DNA of 64,000 nt. It comes from a virus. The translations under genes were made by a program, and so were the position numbers. The DNA lies in IMG/VR virus record IMGVR_UViG_3300029911_000017, positions 1 through 64,000 of that record; one strand, given 5' to 3'. Below are positions 14,543-22,329 of this stretch, piece by piece (within the stretch, counting starts at the first letter, position 1; each line of letters starts with the position of its first letter). The notes below the pieces were generated by a model that saw only the letters and a list, made by a program, of their open reading frames with translations, was not told the origin of the DNA and ran no database searches.

Positions 14543-14622
14543 AGTTATCTAGTTAGTTGCATTAACTCCCAAACTAGGGTCCTGATGCAACAGAAACAGG
14601 TAGCTTTTTTAACTAGATAACT
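14543..14622 (-). promoter_or_regulatory. long nested inverted repeat in the leader of the 14308 gene
   Basis: AGTTATCTAGTTA (14543-14555) and TAACTAGATAACT (14610-14622) are perfect inverted copies. Inside them TTGCAT/ATGCAA and a CCC/GGG pair continue the stem. The whole 80-nt element can fold as one long arm upstream of the ATG at 14532 (minus strand). It could be a terminator/antiterminator, a processing site, or a protein-binding RNA. Confidence 0.5.
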
Positions 14623-14655
14623 TAATGTTTTACGGTATCAGATAACAAATAAAAG

Positions 14656-14826
14656 TCAAGAAGATTTTTGCTTAGTAGGTTCAATTTCTATCAATTTAGG
14701 TTCTTTAAGCTTATCTTTGTTCTGCTCATCAGCAATCTCAGTACCTAGTTCATCATAGTACTTGGCCTTTTTAGTAAGGTCGAAATCTGAATGAGAGTCT
14801 TTATCTACGATGCCATATTTAATCAT
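14656..14826 (-). CDS. small charged protein, 56 aa
   Basis: A 56-codon frame on the minus strand (MIKYGIVDKDSHSD...PTKQKSS), rich in K, D and E and predicted helical. Its ATG overlaps the stop of the upstream 63-aa gene (ATGA at 14823-14826), typical of co-translated phage genes. No family recognised. Confidence 0.55.
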   Translation of the reverse strand: MIKYGIVDKDSHSDFDLTKKAKYYDELGTEIADEQNKDKLKEPKLIEIEPTKQKSS

Positions 14827-15014
14827 ATAGTTTTTGGTGGTGCTTTTTGATCTAATGAATTTAGACTAGCAATACCTGCCACTACACCACTACCTAAAAC
14901 TGTAGCACTATTAGATACAGCATCATATACTTTTCTGGTAGGAGAATGTTGTTCTTCTAGTTTTTCAGGTTCTGGTTCCATTGCCATCTTGATTAAATCA
15001 TTAATATCAATCAT
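14823..15014 (-). CDS. hypothetical protein, 63 aa
   Basis: A small protein with an acidic, Pro/Glu-rich first half (MAMEPEPEKLEEQHSPT) and a Gly/Ala/Ser-rich, mildly hydrophobic second half (SATVLGSGVVAGIASL). It could associate with a membrane or be an assembly factor. It is coupled to the next gene by an ATGA overlap. Confidence 0.5.
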   Translation of the reverse strand: MIDINDLIKMAMEPEPEKLEEQHSPTRKVYDAVSNSATVLGSGVVAGIASLNSLDQKAPPKTI

Positions 15015-15043
15015 AGAATTAATTATAGCATCATTACTTATGT

Positions 15044-15700
15044 TTAGCTAACTTTTTCCTGTTTAAGGAATAATAATATTTGTTGATTAGTATTGTACCA
15101 ATCTAATTGAGAGCCTGAAAAAACTACATTTAATTGTCTTTTATCAGGTAACAATAATTTTAATGGACTGCCTTGTTCTGGTACATAAGTTACTGATCCC
15201 TCATTATTAAATACTAGTGCCAGGAATAATTCATCTTCCAATACTGCATCTATCATACCCTTGATCTTACCTGACTCAATAATGAAAGTGACAGGGTATT
15301 CTGTTTTAGTAGGCATAGTTTCTTCCATAATAGGTAATGATTCAATTTCTTGTAGTTTAGCTTTCTTACCTTTTTTAGGTTTGGTTAAGTTTTGTACTTC
15401 TTCAGTTGCTTGCTTAGTAAATTTAATAGTTAAAGGTTCCTGCTTAGCATGTACTGCTTTTATAGGGCCAGTAGGAGTCATTACAAACCCCGGCATCAAA
15501 GAACCTCTATTCTGCATACTATCTAACATTAATCTTTTTAGTTTCTCTGCTTCTTTACTACCACCTACCATTTCACCATTTACTTTCTTTTTACCAAAAT
15601 TATCGAATTTAGGAACAATATAACTTTTAGGTGGAGCAGAAGCATCAGGGCTTACTTCAACGATTTCCGGGTCATAAGGTATGCTTAAAATACTTGCCAT
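15044..15700 (-). CDS. hypothetical structural-module protein, 218 aa
   Basis: The first gene of the leftward portal operon. The N-terminal half is Lys/Pro-rich and probably disordered. The C-terminal part (PVTFIIESGKIKGMIDAVLEDELFL, in segments, then QLNVVFSGSQLDWY) looks like a compact beta domain. No family recognised. It diverges from the plus-strand gene at 15728, so promoters of both operons should lie in the 27-nt AT-rich gap or within the starts. Confidence 0.5.
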   Translation of the reverse strand: MASILSIPYDPEIVEVSPDASAPPKSYIVPKFDNFGKKKVNGEMVGGSKEAEKLKRLMLDSMQNRGSLMPGFVMTPTGPIKAVHAKQEPLTIKFTKQATEEVQNLTKPKKGKKAKLQEIESLPIMEETMPTKTEYPVTFIIESGKIKGMIDAVLEDELFLALVFNNEGSVTYVPEQGSPLKLLLPDKRQLNVVFSGSQLDWYNTNQQILLFLKQEKVS

Positions 15701-15727
15701 AATTTGTTTAATATAATAATTTGTGGT

Positions 15728-16126
15728 ATGACATCCATAACATTAACACAACAGACTGCTCAATCAACCAGACCGAGCAACTACTTATTAAATATTACCG
15801 TCACTTCTTCTAATAATATAGATTCTCATATATTTGTCAAACAACGTATTGTTAGAGCTGATGGTACTTTTGACGATACTTTCTATACTGTAGCTTCACC
15901 TACTGAGATGGAGGATTTGCCTTATAGTAGTCCTAATCAAGGCAATATGTTTTTCAGAGATAGTGCCATATCTTTAATATCAGAAGATCCCACTTTATTA
16001 ACTGATATAAGTACACACATATATTCTGACATTCAAATTCTATGTCAACAAACGGATGATTTAAGTACTTTATCCACTCCTGAAACCGTTACCATCAATA
16101 GTTCCTCAATTACTGTCTCTCCTTGA
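15728..16126 (+). CDS. conserved phage protein, 132 aa
   Basis: The start at 15728 is preferred because the extra upstream residues (MFNIIICG) look unlike a protein start. The protein has IFVKQRIVRADGTFDDTFYTVASPTEMEDLPY and FFRDSAISLISEDPTLL. I recall this pattern (SxxIFVxxR...D.F..VAsP..lEdlP...FfR) from hypothetical proteins of large phages. It is beta-rich, and function is unknown. It is the first gene of the accessory island's operon. Confidence 0.55.
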   Translation: MTSITLTQQTAQSTRPSNYLLNITVTSSNNIDSHIFVKQRIVRADGTFDDTFYTVASPTEMEDLPYSSPNQGNMFFRDSAISLISEDPTLLTDISTHIYSDIQILCQQTDDLSTLSTPETVTINSSSITVSP

Positions 16127-16156
16127 CATATAAATAGGTTAGTATAGATTTCCTTA

Positions 16157-16330
16157 ATGCTGGATCAAATATTAAGTATTGGCTTATTTGATTCAGCTCT
16201 ACTATTTTATACGATAAAAATTAACTCATTAGCAGACAATACTCTGCTTATAAATCAACAACTTAGGCTTAAAATATCAAATATTAAGCTTAAATCTAAA
16301 GGGGCTGGAGGGTTGGGGGTAAATTCATAA
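16157..16330 (+). CDS. small hypothetical protein, 57 aa
   Basis: A 57-codon frame between two clear genes (MLDQILSIGLFDSALLF...), ending four bases before the next start. The first half is hydrophobic/amphipathic and the end is basic then Gly-rich (KSKGAGGLGVNS). It resembles one-helix membrane peptides of phages with a periplasmic or cytoplasmic tail. No family recognised. Confidence 0.45.
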   Translation: MLDQILSIGLFDSALLFYTIKINSLADNTLLINQQLRLKISNIKLKSKGAGGLGVNS

Positions 16331-16333
16331 TTT

Positions 16334-16861
16334 ATGTTAAACAAACTCAAAGCTAAATTCATTAATTGGTTATTCAACAGTATTAAACCTGAAACTAAAG
16401 GCGCTGATATAACTTATGTAGGTAAGCATATAATTTACATAGGTAAGAGTAATGAAGTATGTAGTTTACCTACTCATCAATTTTCGGCCCAGTCTGAATT
16501 AAAAGGACTTAAAAGTAATTTAGATAGTCGTTATAGAGACGTATGTGAACTAAGATCTAATATAGAATTATTAGCAAATTCGATTAATTCTTTAAGGACA
16601 GAGATGGAATATATAAGGCAGGTAAGCAATATTATGAGAAGAGATACTGTCGTTGGAGTTCCTGCTAGCGTAGGAGGAGTACTACAAGGAATTAGAGGAT
16701 CTGAAATTGTAGTTGATACTAGAAGTGTTGTTCCATCATTAAATGAAGATCCTACAAATTATACAGCCTCTCTAAGACCTACAGTAAGACCAGTAGACGA
16801 GCAATCTACTACTAGAACTATGTATTCAGATGAAGATAGAAATTTAGATCCAAATCTATGA
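16334..16861 (+). CDS. coiled-coil protein carrying the island's C-terminal tail peptide
   Basis: The 175-aa protein has a basic amphipathic start (MLNKLKAKFINWLF), a heptad-like region (about residues 55-95) and a disordered Pro/Arg/Thr-rich end. The last residues are YSDEDRNLDPNL, matching the R-x-L-[ED]-x-x-L tail found on most cysteine-repeat proteins although this protein has only two cysteines. The stop overlaps the start of the next cysteine-repeat gene (ATGA). This is one of four non-Cys proteins with the tail, which suggests a shared destination or partner. Confidence 0.65.
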   Translation: MLNKLKAKFINWLFNSIKPETKGADITYVGKHIIYIGKSNEVCSLPTHQFSAQSELKGLKSNLDSRYRDVCELRSNIELLANSINSLRTEMEYIRQVSNIMRRDTVVGVPASVGGVLQGIRGSEIVVDTRSVVPSLNEDPTNYTASLRPTVRPVDEQSTTRTMYSDEDRNLDPNL

Positions 16862-17229
16862 CAATAATTAAAAGAAATAATAGATACTTTGATGAAAACA
16901 ATAATAGTTGGATAACTGAAGAAGAAGCTACTCAATACTCACCTACCCTAACTAATTGTAGTAGTTGTAGAGATTGTAGTTATTGTAGAGAGTGTAGAGA
17001 TTGTAGAGATTGTAGTCGTTGTAGTTGGTGTAATGATTGTATTGCGTGTATTAATTGTTATGATTGTAGTAATTGCAGAGATTGTTATGCTTGTCATGCT
17101 TGTAGAAGTTGCATACATTGCGCTAATTATTTAAATAAAATAAACCTAGAACCCCAAGAAATTGTTCGTGAATCAACTTTAAGAGAAGAATTTGACCCGG
17201 CCCAGAGACTTTTAGAACCAGACTTATGA
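16858..17229 (+). CDS. (Cys-x-x)n repeat protein, 123 aa
   Basis: The family head is slightly diverged (IIKRNNRYFDENNNSW). It is followed by 19 cysteines with two-residue spacers, mostly S/R/D/N, between residues about 35 and 91. It ends EFDPAQRLLEPDL, the shared tail. ATGA overlaps couple it to the coiled-coil gene upstream and the VWA gene downstream. No signal peptide, so the array should stay reduced in the cytoplasm unless exported another way. Function unknown. Confidence 0.8.
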   Translation: MTIIKRNNRYFDENNNSWITEEEATQYSPTLTNCSSCRDCSYCRECRDCRDCSRCSWCNDCIACINCYDCSNCRDCYACHACRSCIHCANYLNKINLEPQEIVRESTLREEFDPAQRLLEPDL

Positions 17230-18038
17230 GTAATACAAATTATACACATATCGTAGTATTAGTAGACAATAGTGGTAGCATGTTTAATACTAGACAAGCT
17301 ACCGTAGATGGCATAAATAACTTCTTGAATCAACAGAAGGTATTGCCAAGCCAGGATAGAAATCTTAGTTTTGCAGAAGATTTAAGTGATAGTAGTAATA
17401 ATGTTAAATGTACTACTTCGGTAGTATTCTTTAGTAGTGTTAGTCATCCTAGTAATTGGTTTACTAACTATAATTCTAATCATGGAGAACCTGTTGATGT
17501 TAATTTCAATTATGTAGTTCATTTCGATAAAGTTAATATTAACGACATCACTCCTATTCAAGAGATAAGTCCTGTAGGTGGAACTCCATTAATAGATGCA
17601 TTTTGTAAAGCTATTGATGATTGCACACAGTTTATTAATGTGACTAAAGAAGAAGACAGGCCTGGTAGGATTATTTTTCTAGTCATTACTGATGGGGCGG
17701 AAAATAGCAGTACTAAGTTTAAGAAGGATGATCTGTCTAGAAGGATAGCGGATAAACAAAGTCTTAATTGGCAGTTTATCTATCTAGGTGCTAATCAGGA
17801 TGCAATTCAAGAAAGTTCACAATATAGTGTAGCTCCAGGGCAAAGTTTGAATTATCAGCAAACTAGTAGTGGTATTGCATATGCTTATAGTTTAGCTTCT
17901 TCCAATGTCCTACAAAAGCGTTGTGTCGATACTGTTGCCATGTTTACTTGTTCTATTGATGCCCTGGATAAAGTCACAAGTACTAGTCAGATAAGTTTCA
18001 TCACTAATCCAACTTCAACTAATGATACTAAAATATGA
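17226..18038 (+). CDS. von Willebrand factor A (VWA) domain protein
   Basis: The 270-aa protein is a single VWA domain. The MIDAS motif is VVLVDNSGSM (D-x-S-x-S, residues about 10-19), the conserved Thr is in PVGGTPLIDAF, and the third metal-site Asp is in FLVITDGAENSS. VWA domains bind a divalent metal and mediate protein-protein contacts or act with AAA+ partners. Stand-alone VWA proteins occur in several phages with unknown role. It is overlapped on both sides (ATGA), next to cysteine-repeat genes, and no AAA+ partner is visible nearby. Confidence 0.82.
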   Translation: MSNTNYTHIVVLVDNSGSMFNTRQATVDGINNFLNQQKVLPSQDRNLSFAEDLSDSSNNVKCTTSVVFFSSVSHPSNWFTNYNSNHGEPVDVNFNYVVHFDKVNINDITPIQEISPVGGTPLIDAFCKAIDDCTQFINVTKEEDRPGRIIFLVITDGAENSSTKFKKDDLSRRIADKQSLNWQFIYLGANQDAIQESSQYSVAPGQSLNYQQTSSGIAYAYSLASSNVLQKRCVDTVAMFTCSIDALDKVTSTSQISFITNPTSTNDTKI

Positions 18039-18253
18039 CTTATAAAATCTGTGAAGAAATAACTAGTAAAGGTTGGAATTATGGTGTGACTAATGCTCCA
18101 GCAGAGTTAGTTACCAAAGCTAAAAGTATGATTGACGATGAAATGCCAGTAGTATTTGGAATGATACTGAATACAGATAAACCTAAATGGGTATTGCTAA
18201 GCGTAAATAAAGATAATCAACTTTATGTTGCGGCTAGAGGTGTTGATAGCTAA
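18035..18253 (+). CDS. hypothetical protein, 72 aa
   Basis: A small mixed alpha/beta protein coupled by ATGA to the VWA gene. It contains LVTKAKSMIDDEMPVVFGMI and a closing beta segment (WVLLSVNKDNQLYVAARG). No motif recognised. A 40-nt gap follows before the next cysteine-repeat gene, with ATCTTCCCC but no clear terminator. Confidence 0.55.
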   Translation: MTYKICEEITSKGWNYGVTNAPAELVTKAKSMIDDEMPVVFGMILNTDKPKWVLLSVNKDNQLYVAARGVDS

Positions 18254-18293
18254 AAATAAGATGGGAGGATAGTTACTATCTTCCCCTTAATAT

Positions 18294-18746
18294 ATGACAA
18301 TAACAAAAATAAACAATAGATGGTATGACGAAAACAATAATAGCTGGTTATCAGAAGAAGCAGCTACTCAATACTCACCTACCCTAACTAATTGTAGAGA
18401 TTGTAGAGGTTGTAGTAATTGTGATGATTGTAGTTATTGTGATGATTGTAGTAATTGTAGTGGTTGTAGTACTTGTAGAGGTTGTATTAGTTGTAGTGTT
18501 TGTAGTGTTTGTAGTGATTGTAGTAGTTGTAGTAGTTGTAGTGGTTGTAATAGTTGTAGTGGTTGTAGTACTTGTTATAATTGTAGTGGTTGTAATAGTT
18601 GTAGTAGTTGGTGTGATCATTGTATTAATTGTAATAATTGTAGTAGTTGTAGTGGTTGTAATGACTGGACTAATAACATGAAATATGAACCGGTAATTAG
18701 ACCATTTATAGACTGTACTAACAGACTATTAGAACCAGACTTATGA
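18294..18746 (+). CDS. (Cys-x-x)n repeat protein, 150 aa, longest array
   Basis: The head is TITKINNRWYDENNNSW. About 30 cysteines follow, the largest array in the window, with one spacing slip (SSWC). The tail is KYEPVIRPFIDCTNRLLEPDL in type. The first roughly 180 nt are identical to the copy at 20390, and the last part matches the copies at 20812 and 23332, so it is a mosaic of recently exchanged segments. The coding DNA is a 9-nt-periodic TGT-rich repeat that leaves other frames open, which may promote slippage. Function unknown. Confidence 0.82.
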   Translation: MTITKINNRWYDENNNSWLSEEAATQYSPTLTNCRDCRGCSNCDDCSYCDDCSNCSGCSTCRGCISCSVCSVCSDCSSCSSCSGCNSCSGCSTCYNCSGCNSCSSWCDHCINCNNCSSCSGCNDWTNNMKYEPVIRPFIDCTNRLLEPDL

Positions 18747-19000
18747 ACAATCCAAACATATCAATAGTTATAGCTAAAAATATAGTAAATGGTAATACTA
18801 TAACCTCAGAATTTAAGCTTAAACCTGAAGAAACAGCTATTATAACTGAACCAGATCACCTAGAATTTACAAACTTCATACCTAATGAAACAGTATTCAT
18901 GGAAGCTGATATGAATTTAAGGATGATGAATTCCTTCCTAGAAAAGATTAAAATTTTACCAACTAAACAAAGTATTAATATAAAAATGATAAATATATGA
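18743..19000 (+). CDS. hypothetical protein, 85 aa
   Basis: A small Asn/Ile-rich protein coupled by ATGA overlaps to both neighbours. It shows an acidic centre (KPEETAIITEPDHLEF) and a helical part (ADMNLRMMNSFLEKI). No family recognised. It lacks the R-x-L-E tail. Confidence 0.55.
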   Translation: MNNPNISIVIAKNIVNGNTITSEFKLKPEETAIITEPDHLEFTNFIPNETVFMEADMNLRMMNSFLEKIKILPTKQSINIKMINI

Positions 19001-19317
19001 ATTATTTCCTCATCGTAGCCAAACCTACCAAAGAGCTAGTCCCACTTAGTATTATAAAAGATTTGTTTGATGGATTTAGTGGATCTACAAATATTTCAAA
19101 GGTATTGGACGAATCAACCGTATATATTAGAATTTCGAGTAAAGAATCACTAAAGAAGGTGGAACTTGATAATAATGATACAGTCTATTTAGCTGCTAAA
19201 GTAGATTCCACTTATTATAAAGTAATAGATAAAGATGATTTTGAATTAGCTACACAGATTTATGCTGAGCTTAAATTGAATAAATGTAGAATACACCCTA
19301 AAATATTGTTTATATGA
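18997..19317 (+). CDS. hypothetical protein, 106 aa
   Basis: The protein starts MNYFLIVAKPTKELVPLSII and contains alternating strands and helices, compatible with a small ferredoxin-like alpha/beta fold. No catalytic motif is visible. ATGA overlaps tie it to the genes on both sides. Confidence 0.55.
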   Translation: MNYFLIVAKPTKELVPLSIIKDLFDGFSGSTNISKVLDESTVYIRISSKESLKKVELDNNDTVYLAAKVDSTYYKVIDKDDFELATQIYAELKLNKCRIHPKILFI

Positions 19318-19793
19318 CTTTCCTAGAACAATGCTTCCAAGACCATAATAGTACAATAGTTAAAATTAATATAGATTTAGTTAATAGATTGGTTCAAATA
19401 TGGAATACTAATAATACTTATTCTAATTTAACTTTTGGTGGGATAGAACAAAAAAATAACAATAAATTAAAAGTAGGTCAATGTAGAGACATTAACATCT
19501 ATTTAGAGATTCCAATAATAAGTTCTCTTCTATATTTTGAGTTTGATAGATTAACCTATAATTACCACTATTTTAGTCCTGGTTCGGAATATATAGAAGT
19601 TGATAATAGTCTGATTAAAATACAAAGGTCGATTGTACATTATAGTAGTGTTATTCCAGCATTGATCCGAAAAGCAAAAGATATTGAAAAGAAGAAGAAA
19701 CATTATGCTAAACTAACTACCAGAAGCATAAAAACAGCTCAGCAAGAACTCAAGAATTTCCAGGATGCTATTAAACCAAAAACCAAAAAGTAA
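19314..19793 (+). CDS. hypothetical protein, 159 aa
   Basis: The N-terminal two thirds are beta-rich with many aromatic residues (LYFEFDRLTYNYHYF). The C-terminal 45 residues are a strongly basic helix (KAKDIEKKKKHYAKL...). No family recognised. It closes a run of ATGA-coupled genes; the next start lies 33 nt away in a CAACAAACCAA-rich leader. Confidence 0.55.
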   Translation: MTFLEQCFQDHNSTIVKINIDLVNRLVQIWNTNNTYSNLTFGGIEQKNNNKLKVGQCRDINIYLEIPIISSLLYFEFDRLTYNYHYFSPGSEYIEVDNSLIKIQRSIVHYSSVIPALIRKAKDIEKKKKHYAKLTTRSIKTAQQELKNFQDAIKPKTKK

Positions 19794-19826
19794 ACAACCA
19801 AACCAACAAACCAACAAACTAATATT

Positions 19827-20114
19827 ATGCCTATATCACCATTACCAGCCCTAGTCTCTGACCCTAAAGATGCCATTCTTTGGGCAGTTTTAAATCAATT
19901 AGAGAATATCGATGACACTACCGGTACTAGAATGGCTTTTGCAACTAGTGTAGCTTATAACATTCACTTAGGTCTGGATCGTCCTATATTTGAAGATATT
20001 ATTAGAGAAATTAGAACTGTACTCAAGGTTCCAGAGCCGGTTATCAGTGAAGTTGAAGAACCAGGAACTATGCGGGCTGATATAACTGAATTCGATACTA
20101 TGCGTGACCTTTAA
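19827..20114 (+). CDS. hypothetical acidic protein, 95 aa
   Basis: A compact helical protein (MPISPLPALVSDPKDAILWAVLNQL...) with an acidic C-terminus (EVEEPGTMRADITEFDTM). It is preceded by a repetitive CAAACCAACAAACCAACAAAC leader. No motif recognised. Confidence 0.55.
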   Translation: MPISPLPALVSDPKDAILWAVLNQLENIDDTTGTRMAFATSVAYNIHLGLDRPIFEDIIREIRTVLKVPEPVISEVEEPGTMRADITEFDTMRDL

Positions 20115-20126
20115 TTAAGAAGTAGT

Positions 20127-20393
20127 ATGAAAACTTATGACTATAAAGTAATACTAATAAATCATGATGGTTGTAATGATTGCTACAATTGTAGTGATTG
20201 TATTGATTGTTGGGATTGTAGTGGTTGTAATGATTGTAATAATTGTAGTAATGGTATTAATTGTAGTGATTGTGAAGGACTTTATAATTTTATAAATAAG
20301 AAAAATTGGTCAGCGCAACCTAGCATTGATACAACAAATGAAAAACGACCTATCTTAGACATTAATGATAGAAATCTAGACCCTTTCTTATGA
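20127..20393 (+). CDS. short (Cys-x-x)n protein without the standard head
   Basis: This 88-aa variant replaces the usual head with MKTYDYKVILINHDG. It has 11 cysteines at three-residue spacing with one interruption (SNGIN), then a linker and the tail LDINDRNLDPFL. It shows that the Cys array and tail can occur without the RWYDE/NSW module. ATGA overlap to the next copy. Possibly a degraded cassette, but the frame is intact. Confidence 0.7.
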   Translation: MKTYDYKVILINHDGCNDCYNCSDCIDCWDCSGCNDCNNCSNGINCSDCEGLYNFINKKNWSAQPSIDTTNEKRPILDINDRNLDPFL

Positions 20394-20815
20394 CAATAAC
20401 AAAAATAAACAATAGATGGTATGACGAAAACAATAATAGCTGGTTATCAGAAGAAGCAGCTACTCAATACTCACCTACCCTAACTAATTGTAGAGATTGT
20501 AGAGGTTGTAGTAATTGTGATGATTGTAGTTATTGTGATGATTGTAGTAATTGTAGTGGTTGTAGTACTTGTGGAGGTTGTATTAATTGTAGTGTTTGTA
20601 GTGTTTGTAGTGATTGTAGTAGTTGTGGAGGTTGTATTAATTGTAGTGTTTGTAGTGTTTGTAGTGATTGTAGTAGTTGTAATGATTGTAGTGATTGTAA
20701 AAAATGTTATAAATGTGATAATGGAACACATCTAGAGCCAGTTCAAATTAAGACTGAAGTTATGATAAGACCAGAATTAGACATTAATGATAGAAAGTTG
20801 GAACCAGACTTATGA
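20390..20815 (+). CDS. (Cys-x-x)n repeat protein, 141 aa
   Basis: Head and first repeats are identical in DNA to the copy at 18294. About 26 cysteines are present. Within the array an 18-residue unit (CGGCINCSVCSVCSDCSS) is tandemly duplicated. The tail is ELDINDRKLEPDL. It is the middle of three consecutive ATGA-coupled cysteine-repeat genes (20127, 20390, 20812). The duplication shows the array length is changing by unequal exchange or slippage. Confidence 0.82.
   Translation: MTITKINNRWYDENNNSWLSEEAATQYSPTLTNCRDCRGCSNCDDCSYCDDCSNCSGCSTCGGCINCSVCSVCSDCSSCGGCINCSVCSVCSDCSSCNDCSDCKKCYKCDNGTHLEPVQIKTEVMIRPELDINDRKLEPDL
20570..20677 (+). repeat. 54-bp tandem duplication inside a Cys array
   Basis: Positions 20570-20623 and 20624-20677 repeat the same 54 bp, beginning TGTGGAGGTTGTATTAATTG. 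It keeps the reading frame and adds six cysteines. The two units look identical, so the event is recent. Confidence 0.85.
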
Positions 20816-21189
20816 CAATAACAAAAAGAAATAATAGATGGTATGACGAAAATAATAATAGTTGGATAACTGAAGAATCAGCTACTCAATACTCACCTAC
20901 CTTAACTAATTGTTATGATTGTAGAGGTTGTAGTAATTGTAGTAGTTGTAGAGATTGTTATAATTGTAGTTATTGTAGTAGTTGTAGTAATTGTAGTAGT
21001 TGTATTAATTGTAATAATTGTAGTAATTGTAGTAATTGTAATAATTGTAATAGGTGTAGTGATTGTAGTGATTGTAGTTATTGTAGTCGTTGTAGAGATT
21101 GTAGTGATTGGACTGATAATAAGAAATATGAACCGGTAATTAGACCATTTATAGACTGTACTAACAGACTATTAGAACCAGATTTATGA
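20812..21189 (+). CDS. (Cys-x-x)n repeat protein, 125 aa
   Basis: The head is TITKRNNRWYDENNNSW, followed by about 22 cysteines and the tail EPVIRPFIDCTNRLLEPDL. From 20830 to about 21010 the DNA is the same as in the copy at 27163 (6.3 kb away), while the C-terminal part instead matches 18294 and 23332. ATGA overlaps link it to the preceding copy and to the macro-domain gene. Function unknown. Confidence 0.82.
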   Translation: MTITKRNNRWYDENNNSWITEESATQYSPTLTNCYDCRGCSNCSSCRDCYNCSYCSSCSNCSSCINCNNCSNCSNCNNCNRCSDCSDCSYCSRCRDCSDWTDNKKYEPVIRPFIDCTNRLLEPDL

Positions 21190-21683
21190 ATAACAACCTT
21201 AAAATAGTAGAACAAAACATATTATTAGCAGACGCCCAAGTAGTTGCTCATTGCTGTAATAATATGAACAAAATGGGTAGTGGGGTAGCCAGAGCCCTAA
21301 GATGTAGATTTCCGGAAGTATATGCAACTGATACCAAGTCTTATATTAACTTTGGTTCAGCTATGTTGGGTAAATGTGTGTTAGTTCCTATCACTACTCT
21401 ACCTAATCAGACCAAGCTACTATACGTTGCCAATCTATATGGTCAATTAGGTTATGGTACAATGCATCTTAGATATGTGCATTATGAAGGATTTTACTTA
21501 GCTTTAGAGTCATTAATAAAGCAAATGAGTGAGCAGAATATGACTAGACTGGCTTTACCTTATAAGATAGGTGCGGATAGGGCTGGCGGTAATTGGAATA
21601 TTATTGAAACTATGGTTAAGGAGGTTATTAAAGGAAGTAACATTGAAGTTACTCTATATAAACTTCCTAAAAAGTTAATGTAG
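21186..21683 (+). CDS. macro-domain protein (ADP-ribose binding/hydrolysing)
   Basis: The 165-aa protein is a single macro domain. AHCCNNMNKMGSGVARALRCRFPEVY (shown here as the family block around residues 20-45) corresponds to the ADP-ribose-binding 'HxxNxxxxxGxGxAxA' region. ALPYKIGADRAGGNWNII (about residues 120-137) is the second block and resembles Poa1p/ALC1-like macro domains. Such enzymes remove ADP-ribose or ADP-ribose-1''-phosphate. A phage copy could reverse ADP-ribosylation-based or NAD-derived host defence signals, or recycle metabolites; this is inference. It is ATGA-coupled to a cysteine-repeat gene. Confidence 0.85.
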   Translation: MNNNLKIVEQNILLADAQVVAHCCNNMNKMGSGVARALRCRFPEVYATDTKSYINFGSAMLGKCVLVPITTLPNQTKLLYVANLYGQLGYGTMHLRYVHYEGFYLALESLIKQMSEQNMTRLALPYKIGADRAGGNWNIIETMVKEVIKGSNIEVTLYKLPKKLM

Positions 21684-21685
21684 TT

Positions 21686-21919
21686 ATGACTCTTTATATC
21701 ATTCTAAGACATATCAGATCTCCATCAACTAACGCTATTATAGACGTCCTATATCAAGCGTTTCAAAATAAGGAGGCAGCCCTGGAATATATCAAATTTT
21801 TAACAGATAATAGTACTGTAGTAGGTGAATTTGAATTGAAGGAGTTTGTATCGGTTGAGAAAGATGAGATAACAATTAGAAGTGAGGGTGGGGAAAGAAG
21901 ATTAGAACCAGATTTATGA
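21686..21919 (+). CDS. hypothetical protein with the island's C-terminal tail
   Basis: The 77-aa protein has an alpha/beta start (MTLYIILRHIRSPSTNAI) and no cysteines. It ends ITIRSEGGERRLEPDL, almost the same ending as the unrelated gene at 24377 (SIRSEGGERRLELDL). The stop overlaps the next cysteine-repeat gene. It is one of the four non-Cys proteins with the R-x-L-E tail. Confidence 0.65.
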   Translation: MTLYIILRHIRSPSTNAIIDVLYQAFQNKEAALEYIKFLTDNSTVVGEFELKEFVSVEKDEITIRSEGGERRLEPDL

Positions 21920-22329
21920 CAATAACTAAAAGAGATACTAGATGGTATGACGAAAACTATAATAGCTGGGATACTAAAGAATCAGCTACTTTACACTCAC
22001 CTACCCTAACTGATTGTAGATGGTGTAGAGGTTGTAGTGATTGTAGAAGGTGTAGTAATTGTAGATATTGTAGTGATTGTAATGCTTGTAGTGGTTGTAA
22101 TGGTTGTAGAGATTGTTATAATTGTAGTAATTGTATTGATTGTAGAGATTGTAATGGTTGTAGTGATTGTAGTAGTTGTAGAGATTGTATTTATTGTAGT
22201 AGTTGTAGTAATATTTCTTCAGAAAATGATAAATCGTGGTTTAAGTCCATGTATTATGGAGATGAAGTTAATAAGGAAATAAGACCAGAATTAGACATTA
22301 ATAATAGAAAGCTAGACCTAGATTTATGA
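21916..22329 (+). CDS. (Cys-x-x)n repeat protein, 137 aa
   Basis: The head is TITKRDTRWYDENYNSWDTKE. About 22 cysteines follow with spacers rich in R, D, N and G. After the array a linker (SSENDKSWFKSMYYGDE) leads to the tail PELDINNRKLDLDL. ATGA overlaps on both sides. Confidence 0.82.
   Translation: MTITKRDTRWYDENYNSWDTKESATLHSPTLTDCRWCRGCSDCRRCSNCRYCSDCNACSGCNGCRDCYNCSNCIDCRDCNGCSDCSSCRDCIYCSSCSNISSENDKSWFKSMYYGDEVNKEIRPELDINNRKLDLDL

Noticed and set aside
18388-18670. CRISPR array or DNA-level repeat element in the Cys-rich region
   Set aside because: The period is 9 bp with no constant repeat/variable spacer pattern, and it is fully explained by in-frame Cys-x-x coding.
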